Made by a program: the position numbers and the translations under genes
From: Nitrosarchaeum sp.
Lineage (GTDB): Archaea; Thermoproteota; Nitrososphaeria; Nitrososphaerales; Nitrosopumilaceae
Assembly: GCA_016234975.1 (NCBI GenBank)
Contig: JACRND010000033.1
Span: 1-25,428 of the forward strand
Direction: 5' to 3'
Length of the DNA: 25,428 bases
Notes under the pieces: generated by a model
What the model was told of the DNA's origin: nothing
What the model saw: the letters and a program-made list of their open reading frames with translations, nothing else
Database searches by the model: none
Shown here: in pieces, positions 7,639 to 14,070 of the stretch
How positions within the stretch are numbered: the stretch's first letter is position 1
How the letters are laid out: each line of letters begins with the position of its first letter

Positions 7639-8335
7639 AGTACTTGAAATTAGTAATTTGAGTAAAATTTACGGAACAGGAGAAAACAAGGTAAAAGCAT
7701 TAGATAATGTATCATTTTCAATTGAAAAAGGAGAATTTGTATTAATTGTAGGCAGCTCTGGCTCAGGTAAATCCACTTTACTTAACATGATAGGATTATT
7801 AGATCGTCCAACAAACGGTACAGTTTTCATTGATGGGATAGACACAACAAATCTAACAGATAGTCAAATCTCGTCATTTAGAAACAAAAAATTAGGGTTC
7901 ATCTTTCAATTCTCAAATCTTTTAACTGACCTGACTGTTCTTGAAAATGTATTATTACCAAGAGAAATTGCTAGAACCAATGATTCTGCAGAAAAAAACG
8001 CTAGAGAATTACTAAAAGCAGTTGGATTAGATGATCAAATTAATAAAAGAGCAAATAAAATTTCAGGTGGACAAGCACAAAGAGCAGCAATTGCTAGAGG
8101 ATTGATAAACAATCCTTCTATTGTTTTAGCTGATGAACCAACTGGCAATTTGGATTCTGTTACATCTGAAAAAATAATTCAATTGATGAAATCAATGGCC
8201 AAAAAACTAAATCAAACATTTATTGTTGTTACCCATGACCGACAACATTTTGGAGATGTTGATAGAGTGATTACAATTAAAGACGGAAAAGCATTTGAAG
8301 GAAATCCACCGTCTGAGATGGAGGTTTTAGTATGA
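7631..8335 (+). CDS. ABC transporter ATP-binding protein, MacB/LolD type
   Basis: The protein shows Walker A GSSGSGKST, a Q-loop in FIFQFSNLL, signature ISGGQAQR (Ile replacing the usual Leu), Walker B IVLADEP with the TGNLD D-loop, and switch His in VVTHD. This is the MacB/LolD/FtsE group that partners FtsX-like permeases. The first ATG-type start available is a TTG at 7658, but that would remove the first beta strand (KVLEISNLSKIYG), which the fold needs. Reading back in frame gives SKVLEIS with a CTG at 7631 as the only near-start codon after the TGA at 7625-7627. I therefore place the start at CTG 7631, overlapping the permease stop by 8 bases. Its own stop overlaps the next gene by ATGA. 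Confidence 0.85.
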   Translation: MSKVLEISNLSKIYGTGENKVKALDNVSFSIEKGEFVLIVGSSGSGKSTLLNMIGLLDRPTNGTVFIDGIDTTNLTDSQISSFRNKKLGFIFQFSNLLTDLTVLENVLLPREIARTNDSAEKNARELLKAVGLDDQINKRANKISGGQAQRAAIARGLINNPSIVLADEPTGNLDSVTSEKIIQLMKSMAKKLNQTFIVVTHDRQHFGDVDRVITIKDGKAFEGNPPSEMEVLV

Positions 8336-9450
8336 TAAATTATAAAATTCTATTTTTATTAACAATATTGTTTCTTATTCCGTTAATTGTTGATAATTCA
8401 TTTGCTCAAATTAAATCTGGTGGGTTTGGTCAATCTCCATTTGAAAGAGAGTTTGGAGATGTAAAATTGCTTGATGCCTATTTTGGAACTATTGATGAGA
8501 AAATTGAGATAGATCCTGGTGATGAAAACGTACCTTTTACGGTAGTATTTACAAATGTAGGAACGCAAGATATTACTGGAATCAAAGGACAACTATCACT
8601 TCCTGTTGGATTTTCTTCAGCAGATGGTCCTGGTTCACTAATCATTGCTGACAGTAATTCTAATTCTTTGGCAGGTGATAGCTTTCACCTAACATTTTAT
8701 GTCAATATTGATAAAAATATTCGAATTCAACAATATCCTGGTACTGTTAAAGTAGAATATTCTAGATTAAGAGAATCTGGAGTAAGAACCGCTTTTTCTG
8801 ATTTTAATTTTAAAGTTACTGGAGACAGCATAATCAATGTTAAAGCATTAGATCCATTTCTTACATCTTTGAAATCAAATAATGTAGTAATTGAGATTTC
8901 AAATGATGGAACTGCACCAATCTCTAGTGTTGATATTGTAGCTACAAACACTCAAACAGAACTTGCAGCAACTTCTTCTTCAACTACTAATGTGGAAAAT
9001 GTAGTAATTTTAGAATCTAATTGGAATGTTGGAAATATTGCACCAAAATCTTCTAGATATCTTACTGCTACAGTATATGTACCAGAAAGTCTTAAAGAAG
9101 ATACTTTACGAATTCCACTGTCTATTAAATATTATAATGCACATGGTGATCTACAAACTGTCTCTAAAATTGTTGATTTTTACATTAAAGGATTGATTGA
9201 TCTTACCATATATGATATTGAAGTAATTGAATTATCTGGTAAACAAATGGTTGTTGGAGAAATAATTAACGAAGGAAATGAAAACGCCTTATTTGGTTTT
9301 GTAACTCTTGAACCATTAGGTGATTCAAACATCAAAAACCAAACTGAATTTATTGACGAAATAGAAACTGACTCTCCAGTTCCATTCAACATTCCATTAG
9401 AATTTAATGGTAAGCCACAGTATGGAGAACATGATATTAGACAGAAATAA
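8332..9450 (+). CDS. Secreted CARDB/S-layer-like protein (COG1361-like), probably truncated at the C-terminus
   Basis: The 372-aa protein has an N-terminal signal peptide (hydrophobic residues about 5-22, likely cleavage after FAQ) and then tandem immunoglobulin-like domains of the COG1361/CARDB type (FTVVFTNVGTQDITGIKG; VVIEISNDGTAPISSV; MVVGEIINEGNENALFG). The ATG overlaps the ATPase stop as ATGA, so it is part of the exporter operon and probably its extracytoplasmic partner. Family members of this kind normally complete the last domain and end in a membrane helix with a basic tail. Here the protein stops in the middle of the last domain (YGEHDIRQK). Just after, in another frame, lies a basic peptide RNNKKLRLIKNE, which looks like such a tail. 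Confidence 0.75.
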   Translation: MINYKILFLLTILFLIPLIVDNSFAQIKSGGFGQSPFEREFGDVKLLDAYFGTIDEKIEIDPGDENVPFTVVFTNVGTQDITGIKGQLSLPVGFSSADGPGSLIIADSNSNSLAGDSFHLTFYVNIDKNIRIQQYPGTVKVEYSRLRESGVRTAFSDFNFKVTGDSIINVKALDPFLTSLKSNNVVIEISNDGTAPISSVDIVATNTQTELAATSSSTTNVENVVILESNWNVGNIAPKSSRYLTATVYVPESLKEDTLRIPLSIKYYNAHGDLQTVSKIVDFYIKGLIDLTIYDIEVIELSGKQMVVGEIINEGNENALFGFVTLEPLGDSNIKNQTEFIDEIETDSPVPFNIPLEFNGKPQYGEHDIRQK

Positions 9451-9473
9451 TAAAAAACTAAGACTGATTAAAA

Positions 9474-9806
9474 ATGAAATTAACTATTATTGTGTTGATT
9501 ACTATCTTAGTTATAGGAACTATTGTGATCTTTTTTGGATATCTTACTAATCAACACTATATTCAAATTATTGAAAAATCTAATCCATACGAAAAATTGC
9601 AAAACTACAAAGAAGAGCTAGAAAAAATTAATCAACATAATCAACAATTACTTTCTGAGTTAGAAGGTAAGATGGTCAATTCTGATGATGTACATTTAGA
9701 ACAACTAAACCAAGAGATTAAAGTACTAAAGCGTGTAATTAATGATAACAAAGTAGAACTTGAACAAGTAATAAAAAAACTCTCTACACTGGAATCAAAA
9801 CCATAA
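9474..9806 (+). CDS. Membrane-anchored coiled-coil protein, unknown function
   Basis: The 110-aa protein has one N-terminal membrane helix (about residues 3-24, rich in Ile and Val) followed by a long charged helical region with heptad-like Leu/Ile spacing (about 38-108), probably a coiled coil. It starts 23 bases after the exporter-linked secreted protein and is probably in the same operon. The helix carries no cleavage motif, so it is likely a membrane anchor with the coiled coil on one face. I do not recognise a family. A structural or assembly role with the exporter is a guess from position only. Confidence 0.7.
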   Translation: MKLTIIVLITILVIGTIVIFFGYLTNQHYIQIIEKSNPYEKLQNYKEELEKINQHNQQLLSELEGKMVNSDDVHLEQLNQEIKVLKRVINDNKVELEQVIKKLSTLESKP

Positions 9807-9855
9807 CTTCATTTTACTAATTTCTAATTCCCTATTTTGGGACATTTAGATTATT

Positions 9856-9864
9856 CTTATATGA
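9856..9864 (+). promoter_or_regulatory. TATA-like promoter before the 22-codon ORF
   Basis: CTTATATGA lies about 30 bases before the ATG at 9891. A short AAGGT directly precedes that ATG. Both are weak signals on their own. Confidence 0.35.
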
Positions 9865-9890
9865 TTATGTTGAGATAGTGTGAATAAGGT

Positions 9891-9959
9891 ATGACAAAAG
9901 GTGTATTTCTTTTTCTAGCAGGATGTATAGTAGGATTCATAACAACACCACTTCTCTAA
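9891..9959 (+). CDS. Tiny single-pass membrane peptide, 22 aa
   Basis: ATG at 9891 to TAA at 9957-9959 encodes MTKGVFLFLAGCIVGFITTP plus two Leu. Almost the whole peptide is one membrane helix with a GxxxG-like Gly spacing and one Cys. A TATA-like box lies about 30 bases upstream and AAGGT touches the ATG. It could be a true small membrane protein or the leftover start of a longer one, since the next 65 bases are non-coding in this frame and a second membrane ORF follows. Translation is unproven. Confidence 0.4.
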   Translation: MTKGVFLFLAGCIVGFITTPLL

Positions 9960-10025
9960 TTTTTTTTGTATTTCTAGATTCATATATTTAGAAAAGAACC
10001 AAAATTATTGTAAATTCATCAAAAA

Positions 10026-10200
10026 TTGATAATTGTTGGTTTAATTTTGCTTGTTGCTACATATCTGATCTCCAATTATCATGAAATGAATCATCTTGGA
10101 ATTGGATTCAACTATTGCTTACATTACTGGAATTTCTATGTTGATTGTGTTCATTGCAAGTTTTGTATTGTTTAGTAAGAATAGAATAAAAGCGTTATAA
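10026..10200 (+). pseudogene. Small two-helix membrane protein, broken by a one-base frameshift
   Basis: From TTG 10026 the frame reads LIIVGLILLVATYLISNYHE, a membrane helix, and then drifts into a poor sequence ending at TAG 10173-10175. In the +1 frame the sequence DSTIAYITGISMLIVFIAS plus FVLFSKNRIKAL follows, a second membrane helix with a basic tail ending at TAA 10198-10200. Removing one G from the GG at about 10104-10105 joins the two into one 57-aa protein with a smooth junction (NHLGIDSTIAY). This looks like a real two-helix protein with a single inserted base, by mutation or sequencing error. I do not recognise the family; the start is uncertain because no ATG lies between the upstream TAA (10011-10013) and the TTG. 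Confidence 0.6.
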
Positions 10201-10269
10201 TCCAAAAAATAAATTCACACTTAACAAGCATAGAAAAGATGCTAATTTTCTATTTTTGTTATGGCTAAG

Positions 10270-10279
10270 ATTATAAGCA
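10270..10279 (+). promoter_or_regulatory. TATA-like promoter of the gene at 10299
   Basis: ATTATAAGCA is centred about 25 bases before the ATG at 10299, the usual spacing for a leaderless archaeal transcript. It would drive the unknown membrane protein and the ABC1 kinase behind it. Confidence 0.5.
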
Positions 10280-10298
10280 AATAATAGATCTTGCGTTC

Positions 10299-10685
10299 AT
10301 GTCGGGAGATGAAATTGAAGTACCGAAGGAATTACGGGAATTTATGCTTGAAAGAGCAGAGGAAACTACACTTGGACAAAAAAATGGTGCAAAAAGACAA
10401 TTTCGGTATGGTAATTTACACATTAGAGAATATGATGATAAATTTATAGTTCATAATGATAAAATTGATCCTAGAAAAGATCCGGTTGGTCATTTAGTTT
10501 GTGATGCTCCAGAAATTCTTATTGGATTAGCATGTTCAATTTTTGGTGGTTCAGAAATTGCAAAAAAATTTCTGAATAATAACAAAACAAAAAAATCAAC
10601 TGTAACAGCTACTTTTCTATCTTCCATTATTGCAGGATATGTTGGCTATATTGTAACTAAAAAAATTAAAAATTATTTAAAGTAA
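10299..10685 (+). CDS. Conserved-looking hypothetical protein with C-terminal membrane segment
   Basis: The 128-aa protein has an acidic N-terminal part (VPKELREFMLERAEE), a beta-rich middle (RQFRYGNLHIREYDDKFIVH) and one or two hydrophobic stretches: APEILIGLACSIFGG (about residues 72-86) and TATFLSSIIAGYVGYIV (about 103-119), followed by a basic tail. No known motif is recognised. It ends 2 bases before the ABC1 kinase gene, so the two are almost certainly co-transcribed and co-translated, and it may be a membrane partner of that kinase. The ATG is well placed behind a TATA-like box. Confidence 0.75.
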   Translation: MSGDEIEVPKELREFMLERAEETTLGQKNGAKRQFRYGNLHIREYDDKFIVHNDKIDPRKDPVGHLVCDAPEILIGLACSIFGGSEIAKKFLNNNKTKKSTVTATFLSSIIAGYVGYIVTKKIKNYLK

Positions 10686-10687
10686 AC

Positions 10688-12238
10688 ATGTCCACTGTAA
10701 GAACAATTCAAATACTCATTAAACTACTTCCTTCAATTTTGGCATTACGAAAAGATAGAAGAAAATGGGTAAAAAAAGAGGGTAAAGATGTTGATTTAGA
10801 AAAATATCGTAGGAATGCACGTAAAGTTCTAAACACTTTCATTTCATTAGGACCCGTTTACATAAAATTAGGACAATGGCTTTCATCACGGGCTGATATT
10901 TTACCACAACCATACTTGGAAGAACTTGCTAAATTACAAGACAATGTTCCAGCAGCTCCATTCGATCAAGTAAAATTCATAATTGAAAATGACATAGGAC
11001 CAATCAATGAAAAATTTGATGACATAGATCCAAATCCTCTCTCAGGTGCATCTTTAGGTCAGGTTTATCGTGGAAGAATTTCTGGTCAAGAAATTGTCGT
11101 TAAAGTAAAGAGACCAGGGATCGAAAAAATTGTCGAAGAAGATCTTAAAGTCTTGAAAAAAATTCTTCCAACAGCATTAAGATTTGTAGATCCAAACTTG
11201 CGTTTTTCTGCAAGAGCTATGCTTTCTCAATTTATCGAAACAATTCATGAGGAAATGGATTATACAATTGAATCATCAAATCTCAAAAAAATTAAACATG
11301 ATATGAAAAAAAGTAACATAATAGTTCCTTCAGTTTATGATGATTATTCTTCAAAAAACGTACTTACTATGGAATACCTTCCTGGTATCAAAATAACCAA
11401 TATAGAAGCACTTGATGAGAAGGGAATTGATAGGCAAAAACTAGTAATTGATGTTCACAAGGTCTTTTTTACCATGCTTCTGCGCCATTCATTATTTCAT
11501 GCAGACCCTCATCCTGGAAACATTTCAGTAACTAATGATGGAAAACTCATTCTTTATGATTATGGAATGGTTGGGCGATTAGATAATGAGACTAGATTAA
11601 GACTAATCAGACTTTATCTTGCCTTAGTTGAAAAAGATCCTCCAAGAACTGTGAATTCGATGGCTGATCTTGGAATGTTAACTCCTGATTTTAACCGATC
11701 AGTAATTGAGAAAGGAATAGAATTAGCCGTTAGTGCAATGCATGGAAAAAAGCCAGATGAAATGGAAGTACAAAGTTTGATGGAACTTGCAAACAAAACA
11801 ATGAGTAAATTTCCATTCGTTCTTCCAAAGAATCTAGCTTTGTACATGAGAATGGCATCAATCATAGAAGGAATTTACAAAACACATAAAGTTGATTTTA
11901 AATTTGTTAAAGTATTAAGAGAAATTTTAGAAGAAGAACATTTGATTAAAGATGCGTATATTGAAGAACTAAAATATTCTTTCCAAAGATTTGCAAAATC
12001 AATTGATGCTACTATTTCAATTGCACCAGAACTAAAAAAATTTATTGATGAAAACAGATCAATTCAACTCTTAAACGCTAAACCAAAATCTAATATTTTA
12101 CTTTCTGGAAGTATTCTTTCATCTGCAATCTTTGTAGGTTCTACTGTTTTGTATACATCAAATGAATTCCTAGGAATTGCTGGAATGATATGCTCTATGA
12201 TAGTAATGAGTATATTTACAATTTTCAGAAAGTATTGA
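10688..12238 (+). CDS. ABC1/UbiB-family atypical kinase
   Basis: The 516-aa protein carries the hallmarks of the UbiB/ADCK family: the KxGQ motif (K60-L-G-Q63), the Ala/Gly-rich nucleotide loop ASLGQVY (about 121-127) replacing the normal P-loop, Lys139 in VVKVKRPG, the EEMDYTIESSN segment, catalytic HADPHPGN (about 271-278) and the metal-binding DYG (about 291-293). Two hydrophobic segments near the C-terminus (about 472-512) anchor it in the membrane. The family supports isoprenoid lipid or quinone biology as an ATPase-like or kinase activity; the substrate here is unknown. It follows a small membrane protein gene by 2 bases and its stop directly abuts that of hsp20. Confidence 0.93.
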   Translation: MSTVRTIQILIKLLPSILALRKDRRKWVKKEGKDVDLEKYRRNARKVLNTFISLGPVYIKLGQWLSSRADILPQPYLEELAKLQDNVPAAPFDQVKFIIENDIGPINEKFDDIDPNPLSGASLGQVYRGRISGQEIVVKVKRPGIEKIVEEDLKVLKKILPTALRFVDPNLRFSARAMLSQFIETIHEEMDYTIESSNLKKIKHDMKKSNIIVPSVYDDYSSKNVLTMEYLPGIKITNIEALDEKGIDRQKLVIDVHKVFFTMLLRHSLFHADPHPGNISVTNDGKLILYDYGMVGRLDNETRLRLIRLYLALVEKDPPRTVNSMADLGMLTPDFNRSVIEKGIELAVSAMHGKKPDEMEVQSLMELANKTMSKFPFVLPKNLALYMRMASIIEGIYKTHKVDFKFVKVLREILEEEHLIKDAYIEELKYSFQRFAKSIDATISIAPELKKFIDENRSIQLLNAKPKSNILLSGSILSSAIFVGSTVLYTSNEFLGIAGMICSMIVMSIFTIFRKY

Positions 12239-12625
12239 TTATTCTATTGAAATATCTTTCCCATGTTTCTTAACAGGAATTGCAATTGTTAATACTCCAT
12301 GTTCATATTTTGCAGGACTTACTTCTCCTTCTCTAAGATCAATAGGTAATTTTATTTTCTTATCTATTATGTTGGGTCTTTGATTGCAGATCATGTTGTG
12401 ATTTTTTTCATCAGAAATTTCTTTACATGCCTGAATAGAGAGTATATCTCCATCAAGTGATAATTTGATGTCTTTTTTTGCAAATCCTGGCAAATCAATT
12501 AATAATATCAATTTGTCATTATCAAGATACATATCCACAGGTGGTAAAACAAATTCATAAAATTCTCTTGATTTGTTTCCAATTTCTTTAATCATTTCTT
12601 TTGCCATAGACTTTACTAGTCCCAT
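12239..12625 (-). CDS. Hsp20/alpha-crystallin small heat shock protein
   Basis: The 128-aa protein is a small chaperone that binds unfolding proteins as oligomers. The alpha-crystallin domain covers about residues 27-120, with LILLIDLPGFAKKDIKLSL, the edge strand region and the closing HGVLTIAIP motif. The C-terminal IxI anchor is seen as DISIE, in a shortened form. A TATA-like box is centred about 30 bases before the ATG at 12625. Two Cys residues within the domain are less usual. It is convergent with the ABC1 kinase gene and has no gap to it. Confidence 0.9.
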   Translation of the reverse strand: MGLVKSMAKEMIKEIGNKSREFYEFVLPPVDMYLDNDKLILLIDLPGFAKKDIKLSLDGDILSIQACKEISDEKNHNMICNQRPNIIDKKIKLPIDLREGEVSPAKYEHGVLTIAIPVKKHGKDISIE

Positions 12626-12649
12626 TTTGAGATACGTGCTTAATTTTTG

Positions 12650-12660
12650 GTTATAAATCT
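12650..12660 (-). promoter_or_regulatory. TATA-like promoter of hsp20
   Basis: On the minus strand AGATTTATAAC is centred about 30 bases before the hsp20 ATG. No heat-shock operator is recognised. Confidence 0.45.
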
Positions 12661-12713
12661 TGATAGGATTTAGCCAAGTTTGTTAAACACACATGAACGA
12701 TTAAGAATTTTTC

Positions 12714-13100
12714 CTACTTTTCTTCAAATGCGTATGATATTGAGTGTAGAATATCATCAGTGGTAAACGGCTTTGAAACGTATGCCAAAGCTCCCATTTT
12801 GATACAATTTTCTATGAGTTCCATATCATAATGTGCAGTAATCATGATAACTTTGGCATCTGGATTACTTTTCATAATCTGAATTAGAGTTTCTACACCA
12901 TCTTTTTTTGGCATTGCTATGTCAAGCAATAACACATCAGGTTTTGTGGAGTTGAATTTTTCTAGTGTGTCAACACCATCAACTGCTTCTGATATTACTT
13001 GATGTTTGCCTAACTCCAACATATCCCTTAAGGTATCCCTTACTAATTCTGAATCATCTGCAATCATTATTCGTGCCAATTTAATTTCTATCAGATACAT
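12714..13100 (-). CDS. Stand-alone response regulator receiver (CheY-like)
   Basis: The 128-aa protein is a single receiver domain without an output domain. Acidic pocket Asp15-Asp16 (IADDS), phospho-acceptor Asp60 (LLLDIAMP), the conserved Thr in MITAHYD and Lys in VSKPF are all present, so it should be phosphorylated by a histidine kinase and signal by protein contact. No kinase or chemotaxis gene is in the window. The ATG at 13100 gives a 7-residue extra leader; an in-frame TTG at 13079 gives the more usual ARIMIADD start and better fits an A/T-rich promoter near 13111-13121, so the true start may be 13079. Confidence 0.88.
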   Translation of the reverse strand: MYLIEIKLARIMIADDSELVRDTLRDMLELGKHQVISEAVDGVDTLEKFNSTKPDVLLLDIAMPKKDGVETLIQIMKSNPDAKVIMITAHYDMELIENCIKMGALAYVSKPFTTDDILHSISYAFEEK

Positions 13101-13488
13101 ATTACTTAAGATTTTTTAAAAACACACAACTTACGTGTTAACACTACAATCTAAGTGTAAACTATAATCAAACCAGTTCATTAACAATCATCTTCCTGAA
13201 TTTCACTATTAAATCCATTTGAAAAATACGGTGAACATCTGTTAAATCTTATAAAATGCTATGTAAAAATACTAAGAATAACTATTTGAGATTTAACAAC
13301 TTTCATAGTCACTGATTGAGTCTAAAAATTCTTATTAATTAATTGAAAGTTTGGCTTTTTGACTAATTTTTGTATTTTCTCAATCCTTCTTACGCGATGT
13401 TCTTGTATTTGTGCGTGAGTGTTAATAAGAGACTTGTCACTATCCTTGATAGATTTTTAATCAATTAATTTCTCTGGTTTTGTAACTT
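13101..13488. other. 388-base intergenic region
   Basis: It separates the divergent receiver gene and thymidylate kinase. It contains a perfect 10-base palindrome at 13135-13144, related GTGTTAA-like sites at 13155-13162 and 13419-13426, and a 45-codon minus-strand open frame (13322-13456) with no normal start codon, possibly a gene remnant. No tRNA, terminator or known RNA is recognised. Confidence 0.5.
13322..13456 (-). pseudogene. Possible remnant of a small coding region
   Basis: Between a TAA at 13457-13459 and a TAG at 13322-13324 the minus strand is open for 44 residues, including INTHAQIQEHRVRRIEKIQK and VKKPNFQLINK. The composition (charged, amphipathic, with CGC/CGT-containing codons in otherwise A/T-rich spacer) looks protein-like. 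There is no ATG, GTG or TTG in the frame, so it cannot be called an intact gene. It may be a decayed gene or chance. Confidence 0.25.
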
Positions 13489-14070
13489 ATGATAATTGTT
13501 ATTGAAGGTGGAGACCAAGCAGGAAAGAAAACTCAAACTGCATTATTGGCAAAAGCACTAAAACAAAGAAAAATCAAAACTACTACTTTTAGCTTTCCTG
13601 ATTATAAGACACCCATAGGAAAAGAAATCGCAAAATATCTTAATGGTAAGAGAAAATTTCCTCCTCAAGTCATTCATTGTCTTTTGGCTGCAAATAGATG
13701 GGAGAAATTAAATGAAATTTTAGTAGCACAATCAAAAAATTCTGTTTTGATAATGAATCGTTACTACCAATCTAATCTAATCTATGGTTTGGCAAATGGA
13801 ATGAAACGCGAATGGTTAGAAAATTTAGATGCAGGACTTCCAAAGGCCGATCTTGTAATTTTACTAGATGTAACTCAAAGAGAATCGTTCCAAAGAAAAA
13901 AAACTAACAGAGATAAATTTGAAAAAAATGAAGAATTCCTGAGAAAAATATCAAAAATTTATAGAACTGTTGCAAAGAATGAACATTGGAAAATTATTGA
14001 TGCATCAAAACCAAAACAAGAAATTCACAAAGATATTCTGGAAATCTTTACAAAGAAAATAGGCTTATGA
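13489..14070 (+). CDS. tmk: Thymidylate kinase
   Basis: This enzyme phosphorylates dTMP to dTDP. The 193-aa protein has a P-loop-like EGGDQAGKKT (residues 6-15), the FSFPDY substrate segment, the RYYQSNLIYG motif at about 91-100 and LVILLDVTQRES with the following lid region. The first residue of the usual DRY motif is Asn90 instead of Asp, a variation that may be normal for this archaeal group. Length is typical. It starts the tmk-HD-pyrH operon, and its TGA overlaps the next ATG (ATGA). Confidence 0.9.
   Translation: MIIVIEGGDQAGKKTQTALLAKALKQRKIKTTTFSFPDYKTPIGKEIAKYLNGKRKFPPQVIHCLLAANRWEKLNEILVAQSKNSVLIMNRYYQSNLIYGLANGMKREWLENLDAGLPKADLVILLDVTQRESFQRKKTNRDKFEKNEEFLRKISKIYRTVAKNEHWKIIDASKPKQEIHKDILEIFTKKIGL

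Larger units (their letters stand above)
9807..10298 (+). other. 492-base stretch with tiny membrane ORFs only
   Basis: No gene of normal size is present. It holds a 22-codon ORF (9891-9959), a frameshifted small membrane ORF (10026-10200) and the promoter of the next gene near 10271. The remaining sequence (9807-9850, 9960-10020, 10201-10265) is A/T-rich and I see no RNA gene or repeat in it. Confidence 0.6.

Noticed and set aside
13101..13488. tRNA or structured RNA in the 388-base gap
   Set aside because: I found no cloverleaf, CCA-like end or GC-rich stem in this A/T-rich stretch.
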